Source: Marsupella aquatica
Taxonomy: Eukaryota; Marchantiophyta
Reading direction: 5' to 3'
Assembly: GCA_973895155.1 (NCBI GenBank)
Contig: OZ316899.1
Location: forward strand, 14,508,001 to 14,572,000
DNA length: 64,000 nucleotides
Shown: positions 23,065 through 36,900 of the stretch, piece by piece
Layout: each line of letters opens with the position of its first letter
Position numbering within the stretch: the first letter of the stretch is position 1
Made by a program: the position numbers and the translations under genes
Notes under the pieces: generated by a model
Told to the model about the DNA's origin: nothing
The model's database searches: none
What the model saw: only the letters and a program-made list of their open reading frames with translations

Positions 23065-24910
23065 GATTAGGAAAAATTAGGCCATATATAAAGCGATTTT
23101 AAAAAAATGAACTCAAAAAACAATTAGGTTGGTTTATACATGGGGTTTTATTACCCTTTTATATTTGTTAGCATGAAACCCAAATTAAGGTGAGTGTCAT
23201 GCAAGAAGAAACCACATTATAACCTTTGGGAAAATTGTAATACCCTATGTCCTAAGTGAGGTTAGATATTACCTGAATGAGACCCGGGCTCAACAGTGCC
23301 TATAGGTCACGTGGCTTTTGGAACATTTGCCAAATCTAGAAGTAGGAGGAAAATACTGGAAACAAAATGTAAGTTTGGATGGTAATTAGCAGCCGTCAAG
23401 TTGTGGAATCTTAGACATTTACCCACATATATCATGACACAACAAAGAAGGGCAAGCATAAAAATCTGTACTAACAACATTGACTGTATACATGATGTTA
23501 TACCTTTTAGATGCCCGGGTTCCCACAATGCATATGCATTAGACAAAAGTTGAGGTAGTAGTGTTGGCCCTGCGTTGTATCATGATTACATGGGTTTTCC
23601 CCTCAATTGTTAGCATAAAACCCTAAACCCTAAACCCTTATCCCCCCTCGAGTGAAAGGTGAGTGTCATGCAATAAAAACCCACCCTAGACCCCTGGGAA
23701 AACGCTAAAGGCCTAAGCCCAGAATGAAGTTGGACAATAATTACCTGAATGAGATCCGGACTCAATAGTGCCTGTAGGTCGTGTGGCTCATTGAACATGA
23801 GCTGAATCTAGAAGCACGAGGAAAATACTGGAAACAAAAAAGTAAGTTTGGATAGCCATTAGCTTCTCTCAAGTTGTAGACCCCCAAACATGTGCATATA
23901 GATATTCTTGCACAACAAAGAAGGGCAAGGTTTATGAACAATCTCTTTATCAAACCCTGCTAACATACATGTTTAAATATACCTTTTAGATGTCCGGTTC
24001 CCACAATGCATATGCATTAGACAAAAGTTGAGGAAGCAGTGATGGTCCTGCACTGGATCATGATTACATGGGATTTCCCTCAATTGTTAGCATAAAAACC
24101 AAAACCTCATCCCGCTTCAAGTGAAAGGTGAGTGTCATGCAATAAAAACCCACCATAGACCCTTGGGAACTCTAAAAGCGTAAGCCAATGAAGTTAGCAA
24201 AAACCTAAATGGTCAATTCCCTTCAACCATCCTATGCTTCTCTCTACCATAATTATATGCCACCCCTCTTGGTTACCCTCCTAAGATACCATAAAAGTAA
24301 CCCAAGATACTATAAAACTGAAACCTCTCTTTCAAACCCTCCTAAGTTGGCCTAAACCCCAAAACCCAAAACATAAAACCCCTCCTAGCTCTTACCCTCC
24401 AATACATATAACCCCAACCTTCATAAATAAAACCCCCCTGCAAACCCAAAACATAAAACCCCTCGTATCTAAGCCAATCTAAGCCCAACCTTCACAAAAG
24501 AAACCCTCCCCTAACCAGGCCAAACCCCCTCCTCTTACCCTGCAATATAACTCCTTCAATTTTCTAACCCCCCAATCCTTATCTCATCACATCCCACTAA
24601 AATGCAACATAATCCTCTACATCTACCCCATTTAATGTTCATAAGCCCCCTTAGTATCCCTAACAACACATCAAATACGCATGCGAGACGGGGGTTATGG
24701 CAAAACCAAATAGCGAAGGCTTTTGCGAATCTTGAAGCTTTGCAAAGATAGAATTTGCGAAGCTTTTTGCGAAGGCCGATGCATCGCAAACTGCGATGCG
24801 AAACAAATCGCAAAGCCCAATATTTTGAATCCTTATGGATTGCCGAGCGCGGACAAGGCGGATTCAGTTCATTCAGGCCTGAGGAGAGCAACGAGGGCAA
24901 GGGCGAAGCG
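23065..24910. promoter_or_regulatory. Bidirectional intergenic region between tnp2/SET and tnpA-like genes
   Basis: The two gene units diverge from here. It contains a 469-bp direct repeat (23,190-24,200), a pyrimidine-rich tract (24,240-24,560) and a TTGCGA cluster at 24,690-24,815 just before the tnpA-like start. I see no unambiguous TATA box to place a start site. Confidence 0.5.
23190..24200. repeat. 469-bp tandem repeat, just over two copies
   Basis: The word TGAGTGTCATGCA starts at 23,191, 23,660 and 24,129, exactly 469 bases apart each time. Much of the intervening sequence is shared with small changes, for example CACAATGCATATGCATTAGA. Confidence 0.85.
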
Positions 24911-27900
24911 ATGGCGAGCGGAGAGGGGACTGGTGGTGATGGAGGAGCTTCTGGCAACAGCGGAGGCAACCGAGGGGGGGGGGATCGATTGAAGGCGATT
25001 GTGGATGAGCATTTTTCGGTTGCACAGTTGAGTCAAATTGATTTCACCAGTCCAGCAGGGCTGGCATCATTGAGTGCCCTTTTGGGCCAAGCCTTGCAAG
25101 CAGGTCTCACTGCAGGGCAAGCAGCAGTGGAGGAGGATGCAAGGAAGGCAGCAGAGCAGGCGGCTGCTGAGAGGAAGCGAAAGAGGGACGAGAGAGCTCA
25201 GGCTGGAGTGCTCTCGTCTCAAGCATTGGAAAAGAAGAGGAGGAAAGATGAGAGAGACCTGATCAGGAAACAGAGGGAGGAGCAAAGAAAGAAGGAGGCA
25301 ACAAGGAGGAAGCTGCCTCTGATTACTTTAGAGGATGAGGGGATTCCCACCGAGCTTGCTTACAATGGGGCCAAGAGCACAATCAGGCACATTGTATCCA
25401 CAAATTTTGCAAGAGGAGTCGAGTGGGGCACTCGCTCAAAGGCAGAGCAGAAGCGAGTCATCAATCAGGTGAAAGATGCATTTCGAAATGGAGGAGAGAT
25501 GGATTCACAGTGGCTTTGTCGTATAGTGCTAAGTATCAAAAGTGACTCTCCTCACCTAAAACCAGGGTTTCGATCCCTTTAAGAACAGATTTCAGAATGA
25601 ATTGTATAACTTTTATCACTCCGAGTGATTTAGAGTCTTGAGCTCTATGTTGACTTCACTTCTCAATAAAAAAATCGAATAAACAAACAACAAAGTAACT
25701 GAACTTCTGATTTATGAATTAGAGAAGAAATGAGTAAGGATTTAGAGACTACAAACTGCTACTGCCACTCCTTCAGAAAGGATTTGGGCTCAGTATAGAC
25801 ATGAAATCTATCTCATAATTCATCCATCTCACTCTTCAAAACACAAAGGTTAATGATAATGGAATTCTCAATCTGATGAAGCAGAAGCTTTCTGATTGCA
25901 AATGAATGATATGATTTAAAATGCCGTCAACATGGTTTGACATCAGCGATACGCAATTCAGTCAAACTCTAAACCATATTCCAGAATCAAAGCAACAGTA
26001 CTAACTACTCTGAGAATCAGAATTTACTTCTCATTTATCATTAACTATTCTTGAATTGGCTAGCGAATCCCGACTCTGCAAGCAAGCCTAGCAGTGAATT
26101 CAATACGAGTTTCAGAAATCTGCAACTGAATTCAATCACCACAGGAATCTCTTGAATTCAATCTTAACTTCAATCAATATAGCTTTACTTCCATACAAAA
26201 TACTCACAGCATGCCTTGTTATAATGGAAGGAGGAGAAAACTATTCAGAAGACTCAATTCTGAATACAGTATTAACTCTATTTCTCTCTACTTCAAATGA
26301 GCATTCTACTCTGTCTTATAAGTGCTGGAATCCTAAAATGGAGGAGGTAAGAACAGTCGTGCCTTTCCAAGCTTAAAACTAAACAAGGGAGAAGCACAGC
26401 ATAAGTACTTCAACAAGGGTGGTAGAATACTACTTTACTAGTAATCTACTTCAAAAACTAAGTGTTGAGCGGACGCTGCTAGAAGCGTCGGGAGAATCTG
26501 GACGCTGCTAGAAGCGTCTTAAGTAAAACCAACGGACGCTGCTCACACTGCTCACAGCGTCAATACTAGGGTGGACGCTGCTCACAGCGTCGTGTGTTGA
26601 AGCTGACGCTTTCCACAGCGTCGGTCGAAATCCTCATAGAGTCTTGGTGGCGGTCGGGCACTGCCAAAAGCATCATGAGGAGGTTGGACGCTTCCGCAGC
26701 GTCTTGAGTAAAAGAAACGGGCGCTGGTCACAGCGTCGGGCAAAGTACACTAGGAATCGTCAGGAAAGCCGGAGATGTCAAATATTTCTATAAGTGTCCA
26801 GAACAAGTAAATGTTGGCCGGAAGGTGTCTAAAGTGTAAGTAAATCTTGTGATATGCTAAAAATAAACAAGTTTCCAGAAAAAATTGCAGGGACACCCAT
26901 ACCACATAGCCCTCCACTTAAATTTCGCCGTGTCCCCACAAGACATGACCGAATTGAATCAGAAGCGAGTGACATGTTCTTCATTAATAATATTCTGGCT
27001 TAATAATCCAAGTAGTGCTCAAAATCATTGACGGGAGTTGGGAGATATCCGAATCCAGAATATAAAAATCGAGGTCATGGAATTCTTCTCCGATCTGTAT
27101 TGGGACTCCTTTAACTCTTCCCCAAAGATTAATGATTCGTCCATCGATTGATATCTGAGCAGATATCGGTTGTACTTCTTGATGAACAAATTGCTGGCAC
27201 AGTCTGTGGGAGAGGAAATTAATTCGAGAGCCTGGATCAATAACAAAGTGTTGAATAGCATGTCCTCCCAGTTTGATCTTGCCTTCAAAGGAATGTTGGA
27301 AAGCACGGGGTAAAGAATTCCAACAATCCATAGTAGCTTTGATGTCCCACATGAGCAGATAAATATCAATTCGAAGGAGAAAGAAGGAAACAATTGCAGG
27401 ATGCTGCAAAAGTAACGGCTTATATACATATAAATGACAACACCGTTTGATATCTCTCATAAATGGTGTCCTTCAAATCTGTGTCCTAGATAAAACACCT
27501 TGAATAATCACATCCGGATAAGAAGGAATAATAGGTAGGAACGCTAAACACCTAAGCGACTTGAACCCTTGGGAAGCCGGTAGCATACATTGTTTTGTAA
27601 TCAACTGCTCCCTTAGCTTAACAAGCTTCTTCTCATATTTAATTGGAATAGCAAACCCACCAGGACAAACCCAAACATAGTATGGATAGGGCCATGGAAT
27701 TTCCGGCACAAGGGGCGGAAATGGAGCTTGAGCTCGTCGAAGCATATACACCCAACACCAAATTTCGAACTCCGAAAACTTATGTCGTCTGTCCTTATCA
27801 ATGGGAGGAACCGCCTTCCCAGGTTCATATGTGCGAATCAAACTACGAATCCTCGGATGGGATGTCATTGGCAAAATCTGCTGCTGCTGCAAAATGCTCT

Positions 27901-30900
27901 CCATCTCCAGATGTCGAAAAGCTACTCGAAAATGTTTCTTCTCCCACCTGTGAATTGAAGCCAAATTAGGGATAGGATTTCGGGGTGGCAAATCCACTGT
28001 ATGCCGAAGTCGAGGAGGTACTCTGATAATGCGAGGGTCTTCGTCTTCTTCTCCATCACTTGGTGCTCCTATCCAACGGAAAATTACATCTGGCATAGCG
28101 GAAGGAATCACTGACTCCTTAACTGGTCGAATTGGCAATGTAACAGGAGACGAAGGAGCAGAAGGTTCGGGCTCCAGTGGTTCAAATTCTTCTCTTGCAA
28201 CAGTAGCTGGTTGATCTGCAATGGGATGCATTGGTACTAAAACAGGAAGTTCTTCTTTAAAATTATCGCTAGGTAAAGAGACTTCCTGGTTAGTTCGATC
28301 TGTCAAAAGTACAGGAAGGGGTAGCTCGTCTGTTCCGATAGGTGCTTCTCCCTGTTCAAAATCCTGGGAAGATGCTTCAGGAAAGATCTGTCGACTGATA
28401 GCATGGCGCAACCGTTTCCAAGATTTTCGAGTATACGTCACTGAAAACTCCTCCCGAATGTTTTTATCCTCGTTTGTAGCCAATGAAACTGGTGCTGAGC
28501 TGGTTGTCGAAGCGGGTGTCTCGGGTACCAATATGGGTACAGATATACCCATATTACCAGATACCTGATTGCGACTCGGAAAACCAGCAGAGCCTCCTTC
28601 AATCAACTCATCTTCAGGAGAAACCCATTTTACAGGCGGAAATGAAGGAGCTCCTATCGCGGCTATTGCCTCATCTAATTCCTTAGTTATATCCAAAGGA
28701 ATCGATATGAGTGAACCAGGTGTAGACCAGGCAGGGTATCTTGCGACAGATTGGGGAGAAGTCACTGGTTCACCTACTTCGTCTATATCCACAATTGCAT
28801 CCTCCGAATCAACTTTAACCAGCTTCACAATTTCTGAGCTTAATATTTCTGACTCCTGGACCAGAGGGATTTCACCTATATTTGGGCTAGAACTAAGAGA
28901 GTCGGACGAATCATACTCCTGTAAAGCCTGCAAAGCATCACTATTTGCCTCTATGGGAACCAAAACAGGGGTAGAAGTAAATCCATCATACTCGTCCTCA
29001 GCAGTAGAATGTTGAAGAGGTTCCCCTGAAAAACCTTCTTCATCCACCCTCACCTCATCTTCAACATTCATCCGAGAAGCAGAATTATCCTGATCAACAT
29101 CATAAATAGGCTCGGCAGCACAAGGTGAACACGAGAGTCGAGGTGACATAGAATGCTCCAACCCTGTTGGCATTGCTGAAGGAACATCTTCGGCAACTTG
29201 AGCCTCTCTTGGTTGGTGAAGAATCGGATCGTCACTCCCTTCAGCTGATGCTCTTGTCTCTTTCAATTTCCGAACTTCACCCACCAGTTCAGGTTCCTCA
29301 CAGTCGAGTATTGCACATAGCTCTACCACTGTGGAATTGGCTCGGACTTCTCGTACTTCAGGCATATAATTTGCTTCACCGGTAGATGCTCTCTGATTGT
29401 TGCGATAAAAATCTTTTTCCAAGACAAGCAGACAGTCATACTTATGGTAAATGTGAGCTAAATAAGGGGCCAAGTAGGTACACCTTATTTTCCCCGTTTT
29501 CAGCCTGCTACGAAAATTTTTGACCTGAGTATGAATTACTCGGTGCAAAACCTTCGTCCAATTGATAGACTGCGTCTGTTCTAATGAACAGATCACCGTT
29601 GCAGCGAACGAAAGAGTGATGCGCGTCTGGCTTTCTGGGTAGAAAATTGGTGCCAGAAATCGAAATAGACGCTGCAGAGAATTATCTAAGCAGTCCGCCG
29701 CTAGCCATCCATTCCGCCTCTTGAAAGATCCTGGAGCGAAGAAGGATTCTACATAAACCCGAGGCTCACAATCAACCCTCTGTAAATCCTCGCCCTCCAT
29801 CGGCGTCGAATAGACCTTCGCTATGAGCGCTTCAGTCCAAACACTGGGACGCGAGCGCACACCAATCCTTTCTTCAGCGTCCCAGACACCTTGATCGATA
29901 AGGCTGAATTCGCAAATCTTCCAAGGAAGTTGAAGCAGCTTCTTCAAGCCCATTTTTGCCAGAGCCGTCTTCAACTGCCGCCTATGCACTGCATTCGATG
30001 GAATGTCTGCGAGTATTGGTCGCGTCGTCAGCTCAGTCTCCGCCATCGCGTGACTTGTTAGCTCTGTAAGCTCAGTGAGAATCGTGTTCCATAGTGAACT
30101 AGGGCGAAGCGCGACTGCTTACTCCTCAGTGTCCCGTTGAGCTGTCGCAATCCGCCATTGTACAAGATGCCTAGTCATCGGCTCACAGCGTCTCATGCAA
30201 CTGAACTAATACAAAAGCGGACCTCTGCACAACGTCCTTTGTAAACTAAGTGGACGCTTCCCCAGCGTCGAGTTACAATGGACGCTTTTCACAGCGTCCA
30301 ATGTAAAAACTGAAAGTAACTAAAAAAAATTAAAAAAATATGCCGAATACTTACTAGGGAGGGTCACTAATTCTAACTAAGTATAACTACCGCCCTCCAC
30401 TTAAATTGCAACCTGTCCCAGGTGGAATTCTAAATGGAAGACTCATAGTATCGTTTAATCCTAAACCCATTGATTCTAGTGTTAAGTGGGTGACCATCTA
30501 AGGTAGTCAATGAAACTGAACCATTATCCCAGATGTGTGTAACTCGGTAAGGACCAATCCAATGAGTATGAAGTTTCCCAGGAAATAGCATATAACGAGA
30601 ATCAAAGACTAATGCTAAATCACCAACATCTAACTGCACTACGCGCAGCTTCTTATCATAAGCAAGTTTACGCTGGTTCTGAATGGTGACTGTATGGTCT
30701 AATGCTAAAAGTCTAACTTCTTCTAATTTAACAATATTGGAAAACCGATGTGAGAGACTATCTGAAGGAGAGAGTCGGTGTGGTACCAAGATACGTTCCG
30801 TTGGTAACGAAAATTCTATTGGAATAATACTATTCAGGCCATAGGTCAGATAGAAGGGGGTGTGAAGAGTTGTAATCTTCTCAGCGGTGCGGTAAGCCCA

Positions 30901-33900
30901 TAATGCAGAATGGAGCTTCACATCCCAATCTGTCTTGTGAGATTCTACCATTTTATTCAGAATCTTGCCCATAATGCCATTAGCTCTCTCGGTTAAGCCA
31001 TTAGCTCGGGGGTTGTAAGGAGTAGTTTTGCGATGCTTGATAAGATAAAGGTCAGTGATTAACTCAATAGTTGAGTTAAGAAAATGCAAACCCCTATCGC
31101 TTACCAACTCCAAAGGACAACCAAACCGGGTGATAATGTGCTCAAAGAGAAATGCAGCTGCGGTTATAGCATCATTCTTGCGAGTAGCTTTCGCCTCTAC
31201 CCATTTGGTGGCATAATCAGTGGCCAGAATAATATATTTGCTTCGGCTTTTCCGAGCTGCTGGAGAAATTGGGCCAATAAAATCAATCCCCCATTTCTCA
31301 AATGGTGCCAACGGAAGGATAGGCGTAAGAGGCCATTTGGAACTAGCAGTGGGCTTCCCGATCCTTTGACAGGGATCACAGGTCTTAATAAAATTGTAAG
31401 TATCTCGATGCATAGTAGGCCACCAGTATCCAGCATCCAAAATTTTCTTAACTGTGGTATTCACAGCATAATGCCCACCGGTTTCTCCTGAATGTAAAGC
31501 TTCAATTACTTGGGGAAGTTCCCTATCCTCTAGACAACGTCGCAATTGTTGATCAGGACCTTGTTTAAACAAAGTGCCCCGAATAATGGTATAGGGACCC
31601 ACCTTATGAGCAAAGACAGCTCATTCTTCCGCATTAAAGCCTTCAGGGAACGTTCCATGAAGCAACATGTGCACAATATTAAAATATCGAGAAGACTCCC
31701 CTTCAATGTGCCACAAATGCTCGTCAGGAAATTCATCGGAGAGATTATGCTGATTCTCCGGACCAGGTAACCGAGATAGGAAGTCTGCATTCTCATGATG
31801 TTTGCCAGGTCGGACATGAACTTCATAATCAAATTCTTGGAGTAGTAAAACCCAGCGGGCTACTCGTCCTGAGAGATCCACTTGGTTAACCAAATATTTT
31901 AAGGAATTATGATCAGTGTGAAAAGTAACCTGATACCCCAACAAATAGTGACGAAATTTCTTACACGCAAAGACGATGGCCAAAGCTTCCCGTTCAGTGA
32001 CGGAGTAGTTTTTCTCGGCTGCACTCATTTGGCGGCTGGCATAGTAAATTGGATGGTCACGGTTTTCCACATCCTTCTGACTGAGATTAGCTCCAATGCA
32101 GAACGCAGAAGAGTCAATGAAGACATGAAACTTCTTAGTCCAATCTGGGGGTGACAAAATAGGTGCAGAGATTAACCGATCCTTGAGCAACTGGAATGCT
32201 TGCTGCCGCTCCTCATTCCATGTATATTCCACATCACTTTTTAACAGTTGGGTTAAGGGTAAGGCAATATTAGCATGTTTATAAATGAACCGACGATAAT
32301 ACCCCACATGTCCCAGAAAAGCACGAAGCTGCTTTAAATCGGTCGGTGGTTGCAACTCCATAATTACTCTAACCTTCTCTGTATCAACCTCAATGCCGCG
32401 TTGTGAAATAACATGGCCTAACAAAATTCCCTCCTTCATACCAATAAAGCACTTTTCTGGATGAAGACACAACTGAGCCTCTCTACACTTCTGAAATGTC
32501 TTCTCCAAATGGACGAGGTGTTCAGCCGCTGAGCCGTAAACACAAAAGTCGTCAATAAAAATCTCCATGAAATGCCGCAAATATTCTTGAAAAATAATCA
32601 TCATAATGCGCTGAAAAGTACCCGGGGCATTACACAGCCCAAAAGGCATCATGGTAAATGCATATGTACCCCAGTCGGTGGTGAACGTAGTCTTGTCGCG
32701 ATCCTCCTTCCGAATGGACACCTGGTTATAACCAGAGTACCCATCTAAAAAACTGTATAACTCATGCAAGGCCACTGAATCAAGTACCAGATCAATAAAT
32801 GGCAAAGGATAATGATCTTTCCGAGTGGCAGCATTCAACTTCCGGAAGTCTTGACAAACGCGAATTTTCGTTTTACCATCGGGTCCCGGCTTTTTGGGGA
32901 CAATGACAATTGGTGAGACCCATTCACTACTCAAGACCGGGTAGATAAATCCAGCAGTCGTGAGCTTGTCCAACTCGTCTTTAACCAGGATGGAATATTT
33001 GGGATTCAAACGGTACTGTCTCTGTCGGACAGGTACTGCTCCTTCCATAAGGTCAATACGATGTTCGCCCAAATGTGGATGGATACCTTTTAAATCAGAA
33101 TGACTCCAGGCAAAGACATCTTTATACTGGGTTAATAAACTGATATACTGTTCCCGTAGCTCTCCTTCGATATGCTTACCAATATTCAAAAACTTGCCTG
33201 GCTCAATTTCGATTTTCTGACAAGCTTTTGGATCCACAATTCCATCCGTGAGGTTTGCCGGCTGAAGTCCAAGTTTGGATACTTCTGGTGCAAATGGCTC
33301 AAGGGTAGCTGACACTCCCATATCATGGTGTAAATCCCTATTAGCCTCAGTATTAGGAGGTTCGTCTGCTGCTGGGCCCACTTCCGATGATGAAGTTAAT
33401 TGTCAGGAGGGCCTAGTTGGTTTTATGGGAGCATCAGACAGATAAACTTCCAAGTAACGAACTTCCTCCAGTTCAAATTCCAATGGCTGCAGGACTAGCG
33501 AAGAGGTCGAAAAATCCGAGGTGTACCCATCATCTGTTTGTGTTTCTCCAAAATGTGGTTCCGGAACCCAACTAACAGTCACCTTAGGCTTCCCAAATGA
33601 AAGCTCTTGAGATTGCCAATTAACCTGAACTTGAGCCTTATACAACCATGGTCGGCCTAACAAAACAGGAAAGCTGGATGGTATTTCCGGATTAATAACC
33701 ACATAATCCAACAGAAAAGGGACACCAGCAATCAAAGTTTCTACTTTGGTCAGCTTCCCTATGGGTACCACACGAGACTGATCCGCCATGCACAAAATCT
33801 TGGGAGTGGGCTCAAACTTAGTGAAACCCAAATTAAATGCTGCTGACTGTGTAATCAGATTAACGCTGGCTCCTCCATCCACAGGAACTCTCCGAATGAC

Positions 33901-36900
33901 ACACCCCTGGATTTGAACCTCAATTTCCATCGGTCCTTTGTCCTCCCACTCTGTTCGTAGCACATCCACAGAAGGTAACTTCTTCTTCCTCCGTTTTCCT
34001 GCAAGGAGGCTCCTCAGCTGTCGCCTATAAACCGGATTGTCCTGTAATAATTCCCCAATGGTGATATGTGCAGGATGATTCTTGACATCTTCAACAATAT
34101 CATAACCTGGATTTTTCAGTGGCTCTTTAGCTTTGACTACTACTGGTGGGTTAGGAGATTGCACTTGCTCCTTAACTAGCTCTTCCAGATGGTCTTTCAC
34201 TTCCAAAGAGATGTCGGGCAAGAAGTATTTTGGGTCATATCGGTCATAAGCAGGGTCGTCTTCTTTGTCGAGGCCTTCCTTACATGGCTTGCGCCCTTCA
34301 TCCTTGGGAGCTTTCGCGACCTTCTGATGCTCGTGCTTCTTGGTCTCCTTTTTCTTCGAACGAGTAGTTGCGTAAATATTAGTCAGAACTTTATCCCGAT
34401 TCTGAACTCGATCATTCGGCATACCAACTACTTCAGGTTTCACTAAATGACTTACCAAGACATCAGGCACCACCCCGGATACTGGTTGATGAAAAAGTGA
34501 ATCTGGCTTTAATTCCACCCGATTTACATCCATATGTTGAATGAAGCTGCATTGCTCCATCTCTTCAGAATAAACCATCCGAATCTTGGCTTCAGGTCGA
34601 CTTGCTTCTTTAACTGGCTCTTGAGCAAATCGAACCATCAGCCTAGGCTTAGCCGGATTCGGGCATTCCACCGGTAAGTGTCCTTCTTTTCCACAGTTCC
34701 CACAGACAGGTGTATACCCCACCTCCTGTTTGGGATAAGGGCACTGGGGTGAATAATGATCAGGTTGGCCACAATTCCAACAAGCCCCTTTTTGACGCGG
34801 CATTCCTCGTGGTGGGTATCCTCCCGGGGGTCCCATGGGTGGTCTTGACGTTGGTTTATTGAAAGTGGGCTTAGGTGGTCCCCAAGTCGGTCTGGAAGCA
34901 GGAGGTGGTGGGAAATACTGTCCAGGGGGTGCTGTTTGGACGGTATACGTGGGATCGTACTCATACTCCTCAGCCTCTTCTTGACCATCTACATAATTCA
35001 CCGGGGTTCGTAATGTGGGGCACTCGTTCGGGTAATGGCCCTGCTGACTGCATCGGGTGCACCATACGTTCATTCTCATGGGAGCAGGCAACCTTCGTAC
35101 TGGTTTTACCGCGGCGATATTGACATTCAACTTGGACAATTGGCCAGAGAGTTCTTCCATCATGCGATCCATCTTCTTCTGGTTGGGAACTTTATTATTC
35201 CCTTTTACAGAGGATTTCTTCTTTTTAGGAGCAACGGATTCTGAGTCGGAACTTGAGCTTGAACTATCACTAGTGCTCGAATTTGTACTCTCGTCCTCCT
35301 CACTAGTGCTACTTTCACTTGATTCCGTCTCCGAGTCAGATTTAGACCTGGACGTTTTCTTCTTCTTTCTTTTGTCTTTCTTCAGGTCCTTCTTAACTCG
35401 TTTTCTCTCTGAAATCTCCGAGTCTACGTACTTCTGGGCTGCCTCTTGTACTTCTTCCAAAGTGGTGCCACCTTCTCGTCTCACGTAACGAGCAATCCTG
35501 GAGGGTAAACCGTTAATAAACCAGTCCTTGATAGTAGATTTCGAGGTAGCTGGATTATATTGATCTACCAAATCCAATAATTTGTCGGCATATTTCCTCA
35601 CAGACCCATGTTTCTTCATGTGCAGATGTGAGATTCGGGCAAAGGCACGCGCAGCTGCTCCTTCTTCTTTATATTTGGCCAAGAAAGCAGCCTTCAATTT
35701 CCCCCAATCCTGCTTGTCCGGAAAACGGTCATACCATTTCTGAGCACCCTTTTTCATTAGACCACCAAACAGATTGGCTTTTTCAGCGTCTTGACTCTGT
35801 CCATTGGATGCAGCTGCAGCTTCAAATTCTTTCAAATACACCTCTGCATCCTCCTTGGAAGTACCGAAGAACCGGTCGTACCTCACATTATTTCGAGCCA
35901 TCGTGGTTGGAGCTAGGAGGGTAACGAAAGGAAGAGCTGATCGGGTAGCAAATGGGTTTGGGCTGCCCAAGCCTGAACTGCTGCTTGTCTCACTAGAAGA
36001 CGAACCACCGGCTTCACTCAGTGGTTCTGGATTATCCAATTGTGAAAGATCGACAGAATTATCCTGGGCCAGCGATTCTGCAACTGTATTCTCGGGCAAA
36101 CCCAAATTTCTTCCTTCGGTATGAGATAAGGCCCTCTCAGTGGTACTATCCACACCAGAGTCAATTTGGTTCACCGAACGTACTGTCTGCTGGCGGAGCT
36201 TGGTCTTTTGAGAACCAATAAGTTTTGGACCTGAACGAAGATTTACAAACAGGGGTCGGGTCGACGTGGGCCTTTCCAAAGAGCCACTTGCCTCTTGAAT
36301 AGATCCCACTTGTTTCCACACACTACCCGGTGCAGGTGCTCCTGGTGACTGGAATTCGGGTAACAATGTGCGAGGGGTCACTACTAATTTTGCAGCATCC
36401 GAATTACTGGAGGTCTTGGTAGGTTTTCTTTTATTCGGTGGATCTCCCTCAGACATCCCTCATTCTCCAAGCACGGGTGATTTTGAGACACCAGACCCGC
36501 TCCTCAGGAGTCTTTATGCAAGGAGTCACCATTTAGGTGCGACGTTATCACCCCACTCCGGGAGATATGAACCTGCTTCCTCAAAGTGACTTCCCGTAGC
36601 GTCGTTCAACATCCCTTGCATGATTCCTCCCCCTTGCTATCCCGTAGCTAATACTTCCCTTCAGTGACCAGCCGAGATTCTAAAACCTCGTTTTCTCTGG
36701 TGCGTCCTTCAGGTTGAGACGCGGAAAGGCACACCAGAAGCGTCGCGCACGTTGGTTCGTCACAGATTCCACCGGACGCTGCTCACAGCGTCCACTGGGA
36801 TCGGACGCTACTCGAAGCGTCCTGACTTGCGGAATCTTCTGGGACGAATCGCATTGGACGCTCTTCGCGGCGTCCTTCCTTATCTCCTTTACGGTGGCGA

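Noticed and set aside
23619-23640. CCCTAAA units resembling plant telomere repeats
   Set aside because: Only about three units inside the 469-bp repeat of the CACTA element; too short for a telomere or a meaningful interstitial array.
26152-26376. 74-codon frame in both LTRs (also 38,310-38,534)
   Set aside because: Conserved only because the LTRs are nearly identical; no motif and the frame is on the strand opposite to the element's genes.
26468-26737. CRISPR-like appearance of regularly spaced palindromes
   Set aside because: Units lie in a plant retrotransposon LTR, spacing is irregular, and there are no cas genes.
27473-27475. U-to-C RNA editing as an explanation for in-frame TGA codons
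   Set aside because: Known U-to-C editing in land plants is organellar; nothing here supports nuclear editing.
28029-29385. Plus-strand frames opposite the 857-residue ORF
   Set aside because: Shadow frames of the accessory ORF without motifs.
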